From contig NZ_BJMM01000011.1 in assembly GCF_006539165.1 (NCBI RefSeq), positions 1 through 64,000 of the forward strand: a stretch of DNA of 64,000 nt, written 5' to 3'. The notes under the pieces were generated by a model. That model made no database searches and had not been told where the DNA came from. It worked only from the letters and a program-made list of their open reading frames with translations. This document shows positions 17,090-27,245 of the stretch, one piece after another (positions within the stretch are counted from its first letter, which is position 1; each line of letters begins with the position of its first letter). Position numbers and translations under genes: made by a program. The DNA is from Streptomyces cacaoi (GTDB lineage Bacteria; Actinomycetota; Actinomycetes; Streptomycetales; Streptomycetaceae).

Positions 17090-18817
17090 ATGCGTACGCA
17101 ACACACCCCCTCGGCCACGCCGTCGGCAGCAGCTGCCGCGCCCGCCCGCCGCGCCGTGCTCGGCGCCGGTGCCGCGGCGGCGCTCGCCGGGGCCGGCCTG
17201 CTGGCCGGCTGCTCCGACGACTCCGGCTCGGCGAAGAACGGGCGCGACTACGTCGCCCCGGACGGCCCCGAGGTGCGGGCGGCCGAGAAGGAACGCGGCG
17301 GCGGCCGTACCGAGAAGGTGCGGCTGACCGCGGCGCCCTCCCGGATCGAGCTGGGCGACGGCACCACCGTGCGCACCTGGGCGTACGGCGAGCGGCTGCC
17401 CGGCAAGGAGGTCCGGGTGACGGCGGGGAGCACCCTCGCGCTGACCCTCGCCAACCACCTTCCGCAGTCGACCTCCCTGCACTGGCACGGCCTCGCGCTG
17501 CGCAACGACATGGACGGCGTACCCGCGCTCACCCAGCGCGCCCTGCGGCCGGGCGCCGAGTTCACCTACCGGTTCGCGGTGCCGCACCCGGGCACGTACT
17601 GGTTCCATCCGCACTCCGGCGTCCAGCAGGACCGCGGCCTGTACGCGCCGCTGATCGTGGAGGACCCGAAGGAGCCGCTGGAGTACGACAAGGAGTGGGT
17701 CGTCGTCCTGGACGACTGGGTCGACGGCGTCGAGGGCTCCACACCGGACGCGGTCCTCGCCGAACTCCGCAAGGGGATGGGCGGCATGGACCACGGCGGC
17801 GGCCACGGCGGCATGGACCACGGCGGCGGCCACGACATGGGCAGCATGAGCATGTCCCGCGCGGCCGGTGTCTCCGGTACGGCGTACGCGGCACCGGCCT
17901 CCTCCACCGCGTCCATGGCGTCCGCGGCGTCCATGGCATCCGTCTCGTCCCTCACGTCCACCGCCCGCCGGGCCGGCAAGGGCGACGGCCCGTCGCGGAT
18001 GATGATGGGCGCCACGAGCGAGCTGCTGGGCGGCGACGCGGGCGATGTGAAGTACCCGTACCACCTGGTCAACGGGCGCACGGAGAAGGACCCCGAGGTC
18101 TTCAGGGCCCGGCCGGGCGACCGGGTGCGGATCCGGTTCGTCAACGCCGGGGGCGACACCGCCTACCGGGTCGCGCTCGGCGGCCACCGGATGACGGTCA
18201 CGCACACCGACGGCTTCCCCGTCGAGCACGCCCGCACGGACGCGCTGCTGCTCGGTATGGGCGAGCGGTACGACGTGCTCGTCACCGTCGAGGACGGCGT
18301 CTTCCCGCTGACGGCGCTCGCCGAGGGCAAGAAGGCGTCGGCGCGTGCACTGCTGCGCACCGGCGGCGGCCCGGCGCCGAAGGCCGGGGAGCGCCCCGCG
18401 GAGCTGGACGGGAAACTGCTGACCGCGCAGCAGCTCGACGCCGCCGAGGACGTCTCGCTGAAGCCCGGCAGGCCGGACCGGACGGTCACGCTGAAGCTGA
18501 CCGGTTCGATGGCGAAGTACGACTGGGGCATCGACGGCGAGGCGTACGACCCCGAGCAGCGGCGGCCGGTCGCGGAGGGCGAGCGGGTGCGGCTGCGCTT
18601 CGTCAACACGACCGACATGTGGCACCCGATGCATCTGCACGGCCACACCTTCCAGCTGCCGGGCGGCGGCCCCCGCAAGGACACCGCGATCGTGCTGCCG
18701 GGCCGGACGCTGGAGGTGGACTTCGACGCGGACAATCCGGGGCTGTGGATGCTCCACTGCCACAACGTCTACCACGGTGAGTCAGGCATGATGACCGTCC
18801 TCGGATATCTGAAGTAA
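17090..18817 (+). CDS. Multicopper oxidase with Met/His-rich loop
   Basis: A 575-residue multicopper oxidase. The N-terminus has a twin-arginine type signal (ARRAVLGAG) and a lipobox LLAGC at 37-41, so it is probably an exported lipoprotein. Copper ligands are HWHG (131-134), WFHPHSG (171-177), HPMHLHGH (512-519) and HCHNVYHGESGMM (556-568), covering T1, T2 and T3 sites. Residues 229-256 form a striking MDHGGGH repeat with GSMSMS, like the methionine/histidine loops of cuprous oxidases such as CueO. It likely oxidises Cu(I) or phenolics outside the cytoplasm. GAGGTGA precedes the ATG. Its neighbour is the His-rich membrane protein. Confidence 0.93.
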   Translation: MRTQHTPSATPSAAAAAPARRAVLGAGAAAALAGAGLLAGCSDDSGSAKNGRDYVAPDGPEVRAAEKERGGGRTEKVRLTAAPSRIELGDGTTVRTWAYGERLPGKEVRVTAGSTLALTLANHLPQSTSLHWHGLALRNDMDGVPALTQRALRPGAEFTYRFAVPHPGTYWFHPHSGVQQDRGLYAPLIVEDPKEPLEYDKEWVVVLDDWVDGVEGSTPDAVLAELRKGMGGMDHGGGHGGMDHGGGHDMGSMSMSRAAGVSGTAYAAPASSTASMASAASMASVSSLTSTARRAGKGDGPSRMMMGATSELLGGDAGDVKYPYHLVNGRTEKDPEVFRARPGDRVRIRFVNAGGDTAYRVALGGHRMTVTHTDGFPVEHARTDALLLGMGERYDVLVTVEDGVFPLTALAEGKKASARALLRTGGGPAPKAGERPAELDGKLLTAQQLDAAEDVSLKPGRPDRTVTLKLTGSMAKYDWGIDGEAYDPEQRRPVAEGERVRLRFVNTTDMWHPMHLHGHTFQLPGGGPRKDTAIVLPGRTLEVDFDADNPGLWMLHCHNVYHGESGMMTVLGYLK

Positions 18818-18931
18818 CCGCAGGTCACCGGCGGCGGGAGGGGCTCCTGGCGGCTCCTTCCCGCCGTCGCCCGGCGGCCCTGGGCGCCCATAGCGTCAGC
18901 CCGACGATTACCGAGGTTTACACTCGGAAGC

Positions 18932-20719
18932 GTGGCTCAACTACGTCTCGCCCTGAACCAGATCGACTCCACCGTCGGCGACCTCGAAGGCAACGCCGAG
19001 TCGGTCGTGCAGTGGACCCGGCACTCCGTCGAGCAAGGCGCCCACCTGGTGGCCTTCCCCGAGATGATGCTCACCGGCTACCCGGTCGAGGACCTCGCGC
19101 TGCGGTCCGCCTTCGTGGAGGCCAGCAGGGCGGCGCTGCGGTCGCTGGCGGGCCGGCTGGCCGACGAGGGCTTCGGTGACGTCCCCGTCGTCGTCGGCTA
19201 TCTCGACCGCTGCGAACAGGCACAGCCCCGCTACGGGCAGCCCGCGGGCGCCCCGCAGAACGCCGCCGCCGTGCTGCACGGCGGCGAGGTCGTCCTCACC
19301 TTCGCCAAGCACCATCTGCCGAACTACGGCGTCTTCGACGAGTTCCGCTACTTCGTGCCGGGCGACACCATGCCGGTCGTCCGGGTGCACGGCGTCGATG
19401 TGGCGCTCGCCATCTGCGAGGACCTGTGGCAGGACGGCGGACGCGTCCCGGCCGCGCGCAGCGCCGGCGCGGGGCTGCTGCTGTCGGTGAACGCCTCGCC
19501 CTACGAGCGGGACAAGCACGACACCCGGCTGGAGCTGGTGCGCAAGCGGGCCCAGGAGGCCGGCTGCACCACGGCGTATCTGGCCATGATCGGCGGGCAG
19601 GACGAGCTGGTCTTCGACGGGGACTCGATCGTCGTCGACCCGTCCGGTGACGTCATCGCGCGCGCCCCGCAGTTCGAACAGGGCTGTGTCGTCCTCGATC
19701 TCGACCTGCCGGCAGCGGCGGCCACGCCCCCGTCCGGCACGGTGGACGACGGGCTGCGCATCGACCACCGGGTGCTGTCCGCCGAGCCGCTGCCGGCCTG
19801 GGAGCCGGAGGTCACCGGCAGCGAGGCACCGCGCCTGGAGAGCGACGAGGAGATCTACACGGCGCTCGTGGTCGGGCTGCGCGCCTACGCCGCGAAGAAC
19901 GGTTTCCGCTCGGTGCTCATCGGCCTCTCCGGCGGCATCGACTCCGCGCTGACCGCCGCCATCGCCTGCGACGCGGTCGGCGCCGCGAACGTGTACGGCG
20001 TCGCCATGCCGTCCCGCTACTCCTCGCAGCACTCCCAGGACGACGCCGCCGAGCTGGCCCGGCGCACCGGGCTGAACTTCCGCACGGTGCCGATCGAGCC
20101 CATGTTCCAGGCGTACATGGGCGAGTTGCACCTCACCGGCCTCGCGGAGGAGAACCTCCAGTCGCGGCTGCGCGGCACCCTGCTGATGGCGATCTCCAAC
20201 CAGGAGGGCCAGATCGTGCTCGCGCCGGGCAACAAGTCCGAGCTGGCGGTGGGGTATTCGACGCTGTACGGCGACTCGGTGGGCGCCTACGGGCCGATCA
20301 AGGACGTCTACAAGACGAACATCTTCCGGCTCGCCACCTGGCGCAACCGCGTCGCCCACGAGCGCGGCCACACCCCGCCGATCCCGGAGAACTCCATCAC
20401 CAAGCCGCCGAGCGCCGAGCTGCGCCCCGGCCAGGTCGACACCGACTCGCTGCCGGACTACGACGTGCTCGACCGCGTCCTGAAGCGGTATGTCGACAAG
20501 GACCAGGGCGCCGCGGAGATCGTCGCGGCCGGCTTCGACGAGGAGACCGTCCGCCGCGTGCTGCGGATGACGGACCGCGCCGAGTACAAGCGGCGGCAGT
20601 ACCCGCCGGGCACCAAGATCTCCCCCAAGGGCTTCGGCAAGGACCGCCGGCTGCCGATCACCAGTGCCTGGCGGGAAGCGCCGGCGGAGGCTACCGGGCC
20701 GTCGACAGCGGGACGGTGA
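18932..20719 (+). CDS. nadE: Glutamine-dependent NAD+ synthetase
   Basis: A 595-residue two-domain NadE. The N-terminal nitrilase/glutaminase domain has Glu44 (FPEMMLTGY), the catalytic Lys in FAKHHLPNYG and Cys in AICEDLWQ, forming the Glu-Lys-Cys triad. The C-terminal synthetase domain has the PP-loop GLSGGIDSALT at about 333 and the LAPGNKSELAVGY motif. It makes NAD from deamido-NAD, ATP and glutamine, the last step of NAD synthesis. TACACT, a plausible -10, lies 8-13 bp before the GTG start, so the transcript may be nearly leaderless. Its 3' end overlaps the convergent metallophosphatase by 29 bp. Confidence 0.96.
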   Translation: MAQLRLALNQIDSTVGDLEGNAESVVQWTRHSVEQGAHLVAFPEMMLTGYPVEDLALRSAFVEASRAALRSLAGRLADEGFGDVPVVVGYLDRCEQAQPRYGQPAGAPQNAAAVLHGGEVVLTFAKHHLPNYGVFDEFRYFVPGDTMPVVRVHGVDVALAICEDLWQDGGRVPAARSAGAGLLLSVNASPYERDKHDTRLELVRKRAQEAGCTTAYLAMIGGQDELVFDGDSIVVDPSGDVIARAPQFEQGCVVLDLDLPAAAATPPSGTVDDGLRIDHRVLSAEPLPAWEPEVTGSEAPRLESDEEIYTALVVGLRAYAAKNGFRSVLIGLSGGIDSALTAAIACDAVGAANVYGVAMPSRYSSQHSQDDAAELARRTGLNFRTVPIEPMFQAYMGELHLTGLAEENLQSRLRGTLLMAISNQEGQIVLAPGNKSELAVGYSTLYGDSVGAYGPIKDVYKTNIFRLATWRNRVAHERGHTPPIPENSITKPPSAELRPGQVDTDSLPDYDVLDRVLKRYVDKDQGAAEIVAAGFDEETVRRVLRMTDRAEYKRRQYPPGTKISPKGFGKDRRLPITSAWREAPAEATGPSTAGR

Positions 20720-21722
20720 TCTCCTTCAGCCAGCGGGCCCGGGCGAAGTCCCGGGCCCGCAGCCGTACCCGGTCGCGGTACACCTCGACCTGGAGGCCCT
20801 GGTTGAACGCCCCCTCCACGGCGACCTCGCCGCCCTTCCCGTCGTCCCGGTAACCGGTCTGCACCGCACCGGTGTTGACGACGGAGAAGCCCTCCGGGTT
20901 CGCGGTGCCGGGCACCACCCGGCGCACGTACCAGTCGGACAGCGTGAGGTCCCAGTGCGTGTGCCCGCAGAAGAAGAAGACGTCCCGGTACCGGCCGAGG
21001 ATGCCCAGCAGCCGCTCGGCCTGCACGTAGTCGTGCTGGTAGAGCGCGTTGCGGCTGCCCGAGACCGTGTCCGGCAGCGGATGGTGGCTCACGACCATCA
21101 CCGGACGGCGCCGCCGCGACCAGTACCGCAGCCGGTCCTCCAGCCAGGCGAACTGCGCCTCGCTCAGCCACACCTCGTCCCACAGCTTCGGGTCGTGGTA
21201 GTGCAGGTACTTCTCGGTGCCCAGGCTCAGCACCGGGATCCCGTCGAACAGCTTCTCGGCGTACACCGAACCGCGGCCCGCGAACCGGTAGAAGCTGCGG
21301 AACAGCGAGTCCTCCGTGGTGCCGTTCGGCCAGGTCTCCTCGGCCAGCGTGTCGGGGTCGCGCCACTTCGGGACGTAGAACTCGTGGTTGCCGATGGCCC
21401 AGGCGAGATCGCCGGGCCGGACGTGCTGCCGGGCCAGCTCCGCACGCACCTGCGCGTACTCGGCGTCGTAGCCGCGCGGGGTGATGTCACCCGCGACCGC
21501 CAGGCCCGAGCCGCGCGGGTTGGTCCGCGCCATGTCGCGCAGCGCCACCCGCAGATCCGCGAGATCGCCCTGGATGTCGCTGATCACATCGAACCGCGCC
21601 ACCGGCCGGCGCCCCGCCCCGCCGCCGCGCTCCCGCTCGACGGCGTGGGCGCTCCCCTGCGCCACGGTCGCCCCCGCGGCCACCGCGCCCGCGGCCACAC
21701 CCAGTACGGCTCTGCGTTCCAT
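20691..21722 (-). CDS. Secreted calcineurin-like metallophosphoesterase
   Basis: A 343-residue protein with a Tat/Sec-like leader (ERRAVLGVAAGAVAAGATV). Metal-binding motifs of the calcineurin-like superfamily follow: FDVISDIQGD, VAGDITPRG, AIGNHEFY, VVSHHPLP and FFCGHTHWD. It is expected to be a binuclear-metal phosphoesterase outside the cytoplasm, substrate unknown. The ATG was chosen at the leader; the in-frame upstream extension is Arg-rich noise. Its stop lies inside the 3' end of the convergent nadE. Confidence 0.88.
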   Translation of the reverse strand: MERRAVLGVAAGAVAAGATVAQGSAHAVERERGGGAGRRPVARFDVISDIQGDLADLRVALRDMARTNPRGSGLAVAGDITPRGYDAEYAQVRAELARQHVRPGDLAWAIGNHEFYVPKWRDPDTLAEETWPNGTTEDSLFRSFYRFAGRGSVYAEKLFDGIPVLSLGTEKYLHYHDPKLWDEVWLSEAQFAWLEDRLRYWSRRRRPVMVVSHHPLPDTVSGSRNALYQHDYVQAERLLGILGRYRDVFFFCGHTHWDLTLSDWYVRRVVPGTANPEGFSVVNTGAVQTGYRDDGKGGEVAVEGAFNQGLQVEVYRDRVRLRARDFARARWLKEITVPLSTAR

Positions 21723-21981
21723 CGGTTCCCTCTCGTCCCACGAACCCCGCCGGGCCCGCGGCCCCGGGGCGCCCCGGTCCGACGACCGGAACCCGTCCTG
21801 CATACGGCAGGACATCCGCCGCCGACAGGCCCCCGCGTGGCCGGGGGATGAACCGGGGACGACGGCACGGGGATCACGGTGCGGGAGCCGGCCGGAAGCG
21901 GAACCGGAACCACCGCGGCCCGGCCCCGCCGGCGGAGGTGGTGCCTCCTGGCGGGGCCGGGCCGGGCCGCTCGGACGCGGT

Positions 21982-23205
21982 TCAGTGCGAGGGTGCCGAG
22001 ACCGGGCGCTCCCGGGGCGCGGACTCGGCCTCGGCGCTCTCCCCCTCCGCGCGGGCGATCACACGGGAGCCGGTGCCGCCCCGGTTGCAGAGGGCGATAC
22101 CGAGGCCCACCAGGGCCAGGACGGCGCCGACCAGCGTCGGGGACGTCCAGCCCCAGCCGAGGGCGATCACGACGCCGCCGATCCAGGCGCCACCGGCGTT
22201 CGCCAGGTTGAACGCGGCCTGGTTGGACGCCGAGGCCAGCGTGGGCGCCTCGGACGCGCCGCGCATGACCAGCATCTGCACGGGCGTCGTGATCAGGAAG
22301 CCGACGGCACCGAGCAGCAGCACGAGGACGAGCGCCAGCCAGGTCACGTCCGCCGCGAAGTGGAAGGCCGTCAGCAGGACGCCGAGGGTGCCGAGCGCCA
22401 CATAGAGCGTGGGGCGCGGGGCGCGGTCGGTGAGCGGTCCCGCGATCAGCGTGCCCAGCGTCATGCCGATGCCGAACAGTGCGAGGACGAGCGTGACCGA
22501 GCCCTCGGCGAGCCCGGTCACCTTGGTCATCATCGACGAGAGATAGCTGTAGAAGGCGAAGATCCCGGCGAAGCCGAAGACCGCGGTCAACAGGCCGAGC
22601 AGCACCTGGCGGTTGGCGAGCGCGCGGATCTCGTGCCGTACGCCGCCCTGGTGCTCCAGCGGCAGCCGGGGCACGAGCGCGGCGAGCGCGGCCATGGCGA
22701 CCAGGCCGATCGCGGAGACGACGAGGAAGGTGGCGCGCCAGCCCAGGTGCTGGCCGAGGGCGGTGGCCGCGGGCACGCCGACGATGTTGGCGACCGTCAG
22801 GCCGAGGAACATCATCGCGACGGCGCGCGCCGCGCGGCCCTCCCTCACGAGCCGGGCGGCGACGACCGCGCCGACGCCGAAGAACGCGCCGTGCGGCAGA
22901 CCGGCCAGCATCCGGCCGGCGACGAGCGTGGGGAATCCGGGCGCGAAGGCCGTGGCCAGGTTCCCGGCGGTGAACAGCGCCATCAGGAACAGCAGCATCC
23001 GCTTGCGCGGGACGCGGGCGCCGAACGCGGTCAGCAGCGGGGCGCCGATGACGACGCCGAGCGCGTACGCGGACACCAGATATCCGGCGGTGGGCACCGA
23101 GATCTGTAGGTCGTCGGCCACGTTGGGCAGCAGACCCATCATCACGAACTCGGTGGTGCCTATGCCGAAGGCGGCCACGGCGAGAGCGAGCAGGGCAAGG
23201 GGCAT
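21982..23205 (-). CDS. MFS efflux transporter, AraJ/DHA1-like
   Basis: A 407-residue, 12-helix major facilitator. It opens with MPLALLALAVAAFGIGTTEF, and the motif GARVPRKRMLLF is the loop-2/3 MFS signature. FVMMGLLPNVADDLQISVP resembles the AraJ/NepI and chloramphenicol-exporter branch of the DHA1 family. Likely a proton-coupled drug or metabolite exporter in the membrane. No regulator is adjacent, and 287 bp upstream hold no gene that I can identify. The start is the ATG immediately before the first helix. Confidence 0.88.
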   Translation of the reverse strand: MPLALLALAVAAFGIGTTEFVMMGLLPNVADDLQISVPTAGYLVSAYALGVVIGAPLLTAFGARVPRKRMLLFLMALFTAGNLATAFAPGFPTLVAGRMLAGLPHGAFFGVGAVVAARLVREGRAARAVAMMFLGLTVANIVGVPAATALGQHLGWRATFLVVSAIGLVAMAALAALVPRLPLEHQGGVRHEIRALANRQVLLGLLTAVFGFAGIFAFYSYLSSMMTKVTGLAEGSVTLVLALFGIGMTLGTLIAGPLTDRAPRPTLYVALGTLGVLLTAFHFAADVTWLALVLVLLLGAVGFLITTPVQMLVMRGASEAPTLASASNQAAFNLANAGGAWIGGVVIALGWGWTSPTLVGAVLALVGLGIALCNRGGTGSRVIARAEGESAEAESAPRERPVSAPSH

Positions 23206-23492
23206 GGCTGGCGGTAGAACCTTTCCGACAGGAGGGTGGATGTCCGGGCGCCGGACGTGTGCGGGGCCGGGGCGCGCCGCGTCCCGGGACGGCCTGTACG
23301 GGCACGGCGGCGGGCCCGAAGCGACGGTCCGGACGGCGGCGACACCGTCCGGACCGTTAAGTTCCCCAGGGCAACAAAGAGTGGCAGCCGTGTGTTCCCG
23401 GGGCAAACGGGATCCGCCCCTCGCTCCCGTGCGGGGCTGTGCGGGCCCGTGCGGGAGGGAGGGGCGGACGGCGCCGGGTACGGCGGCGGGCG

Positions 23493-24527
23493 TCAGTCGC
23501 TCAGGTCGACCGAGGCGGCGATCGGCAGATGATCGCTGCCGGTGGAGGGGAGCGACCAGGCGGAGACCGGGGTGGCGCCCTTGACCATGATCTGGTCGAT
23601 CCGCGCCATCGGGAACGACGCCGGCCAGCTGAAGCCCATGCCGTCGCCGGCCGCGCCCTGCACCGAGCGCATCTGCGAGGTGATCGGGGAGAGGGAGCGG
23701 TCGTTCATCGTGCCGTTGAGGTCACCGAGGAGGACGATCTTGTCGGCCTTCTCGTGCCGGATGGCGTAGCCGAGCGCGGCGGCGCTGCCGTCCCGCTTCC
23801 CCGCGGTGAAGCCGGAGCGGAACTGGACGCGGACGGACGGCAGATGCGCCACATAGACGGCCACGTCGCCCTTCGGGGTGCTTACCGTGGCCCGCATGGC
23901 GCGCGGCCAGCCCATCTTGAGGTCGACGGACCGCACGTCCCGCATCGGGTACTTGCTCCACAGCCCGACCGTGCCCAAGAGCTTGTGGTGCCGGTGCGAG
24001 CGCTCCAGCCCCTTCTCGAAGGTGTCCGCCTGCTTCGAGGTGACCTCCTCCAGCGCGACGACGTCGGCGCCGGAGGCGGCCAGCGCCTTCGCGGTGCCCT
24101 GCGGATCGGGGTTCTCCGCGTTGACGTTGTGCGTGACGACGGTGAGATCGCCGCCGGTGCCCGACTTGGAGGTGAGCTGCCCCGCGAAGAGGTTCGCCCA
24201 CACCAGCAGCGGCAGCAGGACGGCGATCAGCGCGGTGGCCGAGCGCCGCAGCAGCGCACCGGCGAGCAGCAGCAGGATCGGCACGCCCGACCAGGGCAGG
24301 AACGTCTCCCACAGGGAGCCCAGGTTGCCGACCGAGTTGGGGATGTCGGCGTGCAGCATCATCGCCAGCGCGAGCAGGACGGCGAGCGCCGCCAGCACCA
24401 GCCCGCGCCGCCAGATGCCCGGCCCGCGCACGCCCCACCGGTCGCGCCACGCCCGGGAACCCGCGCGGCTCCCGCCGTCCACGGTGTCCCCGGTGTGCCC
24501 GGATTCCGCCATGTGCGCGCGCGCCAT
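23493..24527 (-). CDS. Membrane-anchored endonuclease/exonuclease/phosphatase-family protein
   Basis: A 344-residue protein. Three hydrophobic helices lie at about 40-120. The catalytic EEP domain follows: LTVVTHNVN, VALEEVTSKQA, VAHLPSVRV, VLLGDLNGTM, and GSDHLPIAASV carry the expected Asn, Glu, Asp-x-Asn and His-Asp catalytic residues. The domain should face outside. Members of this layout act as phosphodiesterases, nucleases or sphingomyelinase-like enzymes; the substrate is unknown. A perfect inverted repeat lies 130-150 bp upstream. Confidence 0.85.
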   Translation of the reverse strand: MARAHMAESGHTGDTVDGGSRAGSRAWRDRWGVRGPGIWRRGLVLAALAVLLALAMMLHADIPNSVGNLGSLWETFLPWSGVPILLLLAGALLRRSATALIAVLLPLLVWANLFAGQLTSKSGTGGDLTVVTHNVNAENPDPQGTAKALAASGADVVALEEVTSKQADTFEKGLERSHRHHKLLGTVGLWSKYPMRDVRSVDLKMGWPRAMRATVSTPKGDVAVYVAHLPSVRVQFRSGFTAGKRDGSAAALGYAIRHEKADKIVLLGDLNGTMNDRSLSPITSQMRSVQGAAGDGMGFSWPASFPMARIDQIMVKGATPVSAWSLPSTGSDHLPIAASVDLSD

Positions 24528-24842
24528 CCGCCGTCCTCACTTGCCTGTGCTGATGCCCGATGAACCCTAGGCGATACCGGCTCCCGTGAAGCTGAACGCC
24601 GAGACCCGGCCGCCGGGTTCGACGGCTTCCGTGCCGTCCGTCCGGCTCGCCTGGAACGTACGGTTGCGGACCGTACGGGATCAGGGACGTACGAGGGGCG
24701 CGAGAGGTTCCGGCGGACCGCGGCGCGCACGACACTGTGACAGAACCCGCACACGACGGGTGACCGTTCACTCACCCGGGGCGGGAACCGTCACGCGTCC
24801 CCGGCGGGAACGGTCACGCGCGCCGCGCGGGGAGTCGGCCAT
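24528..24842. promoter_or_regulatory. Gene-free 315 bp with several repeats
   Basis: No gene is supported. It contains the perfect inverted repeat at 24657-24677 (listed separately), a stem CGGGTGA (24757-24763)/TCACCCG (24772-24778) that could end the upstream TetR message, and an 18-bp direct repeat beginning GGCGGGAAC (24780-24797 and 24803-24820, one mismatch). It lies between the TetR stop and the EEP-protein start, both on the minus strand. Confidence 0.45.
24657..24677 (-). promoter_or_regulatory. Perfect inverted repeat, possible operator
   Basis: CGTACGGT (24657-24664) and ACCGTACG (24670-24677) pair exactly around a 5-bp spacer, the size of a TetR-type operator. It lies upstream of the membrane EEP gene and downstream of a tetR-type gene. 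Which protein binds it is not known. Confidence 0.5.
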
Positions 24843-25643
24843 TCACCCTGTGCCCGGCGGGAGTTCGGACCGGTCCTGGGGCCGGATCCCCTCCAGGACG
24901 CCGTCGACGATCTGCCGGGGGAGGTCCTCGGGAAGGTCGTCCCAGGGACGCAGGACCATCCGGGTCAGCAGGGGTCCGGTGATGAGGTCGGCGAGGACGG
25001 TCGGATCGAGATCGTCGCGGAGTTCACCGGAAGCGACGGCCGTGGCCAGCACCTCCAGCATGGCGGCCCGGCGCCGGGCGACCACCGTGTCGTGGTACTG
25101 CCGCCACAGCCGCGGATGGCTCTTGACGTGCCCGGCCATGGTCCGCAGCAGCGTCGAGCGGCGCTTGGCCACGCCGATGCCGCGCTGCCATTCGAGGACG
25201 CCGAGGAGGATCTCGCGGACGGGGCCCTCGGTCGGCCCCTCGTAGGGCGGCTCCTCCAGCTCCCGCAGCACGTACAGGAGCAGCTCGTCCTTGCCGGACC
25301 AGCGGCGGTAGACGGCGGCCTTGCCGACGCCGGCGGTGCGGGCGACCCGCTCGATGGACAGGCCGTCGATGGAGGTCCCTTCCTCCAGCAGCCGGATCAC
25401 CGCGTCGACGATGGCCCGCTCGACCGCCCGACTGCGGGGCCGGCCCCGGGGCCGCTCGGCCGCCCAGGGCCGGCGGTCGACGCCCGGGCCGGAACCGTCC
25501 GCCCTCGCGTCCGCTCCCGGCTGTCCGCCGTCCCCGTCCGGCCGTTCGCCGTCCGCTCCCGACCGTGTGCCGTCTGCGCCGCTCACCGTCGTGTCACCGC
25601 TCCGTTCCGACTGGCTCCTGCTCCGGTCCCCCCTGTGCCTCAT
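24843..25643 (-). CDS. TetR-family regulator of the adjacent DHA2 pump
   Basis: Up to 266 residues. The first 60 or so are low-complexity Gly/Asp/Arg; the TetR HTH follows ([20 protein letters not shown] then [16 protein letters not shown]), and a helical ligand domain ends with [11 protein letters not shown]. Two starts are possible: ATG at 25643, overlapping the pump gene by 50 bp, or GTG at 25586 just past it. The gene follows the DHA2 transporter on the same strand, so it probably autoregulates the operon from the operator near 27220. Confidence 0.85.
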   Translation of the reverse strand: MRHRGDRSRSQSERSGDTTVSGADGTRSGADGERPDGDGGQPGADARADGSGPGVDRRPWAAERPRGRPRSRAVERAIVDAVIRLLEEGTSIDGLSIERVARTAGVGKAAVYRRWSGKDELLLYVLRELEEPPYEGPTEGPVREILLGVLEWQRGIGVAKRRSTLLRTMAGHVKSHPRLWRQYHDTVVARRRAAMLEVLATAVASGELRDDLDPTVLADLITGPLLTRMVLRPWDDLPEDLPRQIVDGVLEGIRPQDRSELPPGTG

Positions 25644-27195
25644 CCTCTCGCGCCCGCGCGGAGGCCGGTCTGCCCGGCAGCCACAGGGCGACGACCAGCG
25701 CGCCGACGAGGGCGACGGCCGCGGCGGCGAGCACGGTCGTGTGCATGGCGTCGACGAAGGACGCCTTGGCGGGGCCGACGAGGGCCTGCCCGGCGGGGCC
25801 GAGGCGGTCGGCGAGGCCGAGGGTGGCCTCGATGGACTCGCCCGCGGCGTGCCGTGCGCCGTCGGGCAGCCCGGGCACGGAACCGAGCGGTCCGGCGATG
25901 CCGTCCCGGTAGGCGCTGGAGAGCACCGAGCCGAGGACGGCCACCCCGAGCGCGCCGCCGACCTGGCGGAAGGTGTTGTTGACGGCGGAGCCGGAACCGG
26001 CCTTCTCGGTGGGGAGCGACTGCATGATCGAGACGGTGGCGGGCGGCATGATGTGCGCCATCGCGCTGCCCATGACGAAGAAGAGCACCTCCAGCACCCA
26101 CAGCGGGGTCGACTCGTCGAGGAAGGCGAAGCCCCCCATGCCGACGGCGACGCACACCATGCCGGTGGTGCACACGGCCTTGGCGCCGAACCGGGCGACC
26201 ACGGCGCTGGCCCGCGGCGCGAAGATCATCTGCGCGGCGGCCAGCGGCAGCATGAGCAGCCCCGCCTCCAGCGCGCTGAAGCCCCGCACGCTCTGGATGT
26301 AGAAGACGGAGAAGAACGTCGAGCCCATGAGGGCGAAGAAGACCAGCGCGATGGCGGCGACGGCGGCCGAGAAGGCCGGCTTGCGGAAGTACCGCATGTC
26401 CAGGGCCGGTTGGCTGCTGTGCCGCTCGTGCAGGACGAACAGGACGAGGACGAGCAGCCCGCCGCCGGCCGTCGCCAGCACCGCCGGGTCGGTGAAGTCG
26501 GCCAGCTGGCCGCCCTTGATGATGCCGTAGACGAGCAGCACGAGGCCGGCGACCGACAGCAGCACCCCGAGCGGGTCGAACCGGCCGGGCGCCGGGTCGC
26601 GGGAGTCGGGCACCAGCAGCGCCATCGCGACGAGCGCGACGGCCACGACGGGCGCGTTGACGAGGAACACCGAGCCCCACCAGAAGTGTTCGAGCAGCAG
26701 CCCGCCGGTGATCGGCCCGATGGCGATGGCCAGTCCGACGCCGCCGGCCCAGATGCCGATGGCCCTGGGCTGTTCGTGCCGGGGGAAGACGTTCATCAGC
26801 ACGGCGAGGGTGGCGGGCATCACGAGGGCGCCGCCCAGGCCCATCACCCCGCGGTAGGCGATCAGTTCGCCGGGTCCGGAGGAGTACCCGGCCAGCACGG
26901 AGGCGACGCCGAAGACGGCGAGGCCGGTCAGCAGGACCTTCTTGCGGCCCACGCGGTCGCCGAGCAGGCCCGCGGTGAACAGCAGTCCGGCGAAGACGAG
27001 CGTGTAGGAGTTGATCGCCCACTCCAGCTCGCTCTGGGTGGCGCCGAGGCCGGTGGGCGACGGCTGGGCGATGGTCTTCATCGCCACGTTGAGGATCGAG
27101 TTGTCGAGGACGACGACCAGCAGGCTGAGCATCAGCACGCCGAGGATCGCCCAGCGGCGCGGGTGTGCCGCCTCGGATATCTGCGGGGAACTCAT
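25594..27195 (-). CDS. DHA2-family MFS multidrug exporter
   Basis: A 533-residue, 14-helix DHA2 transporter. Motif C-like GPITGGLLL, the [14 protein letters not shown] loop ([19 protein letters not shown]) and [13 protein letters not shown] in the first helix are characteristic of EmrB/QacA exporters. It should use the proton gradient to export hydrophobic drugs or metabolites. The ATG is followed by a soluble N-terminus SSPQISEA. The downstream tetR overlaps or abuts it. Confidence 0.93.
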   Translation of the reverse strand: MSSPQISEAAHPRRWAILGVLMLSLLVVVLDNSILNVAMKTIAQPSPTGLGATQSELEWAINSYTLVFAGLLFTAGLLGDRVGRKKVLLTGLAVFGVASVLAGYSSGPGELIAYRGVMGLGGALVMPATLAVLMNVFPRHEQPRAIGIWAGGVGLAIAIGPITGGLLLEHFWWGSVFLVNAPVVAVALVAMALLVPDSRDPAPGRFDPLGVLLSVAGLVLLVYGIIKGGQLADFTDPAVLATAGGGLLVLVLFVLHERHSSQPALDMRYFRKPAFSAAVAAIALVFFALMGSTFFSVFYIQSVRGFSALEAGLLMLPLAAAQMIFAPRASAVVARFGAKAVCTTGMVCVAVGMGGFAFLDESTPLWVLEVLFFVMGSAMAHIMPPATVSIMQSLPTEKAGSGSAVNNTFRQVGGALGVAVLGSVLSSAYRDGIAGPLGSVPGLPDGARHAAGESIEATLGLADRLGPAGQALVGPAKASFVDAMHTTVLAAAAVALVGALVVALWLPGRPASARAREDEAQGGPEQEPVGTER

Positions 27196-27219
27196 GGCGG
27201 CCGAGTGTAGGCCATTTCC

Positions 27220-27245
27220 GATACGGTCCCGTTCCGTTTCGTATG
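27220..27245 (-). promoter_or_regulatory. Putative TetR operator upstream of the DHA2 pump
   Basis: ATACG (27221-27225) and CGTAT (27240-27244) form an inverted repeat, with nested ACGG/CCGT inside, 25-50 bp before the pump start. GATACGG-like half sites are frequent for TetR repressors of DHA2 pumps. A TACACT -10-like hexamer on the minus strand lies between this element and the start codon. Confidence 0.45.
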
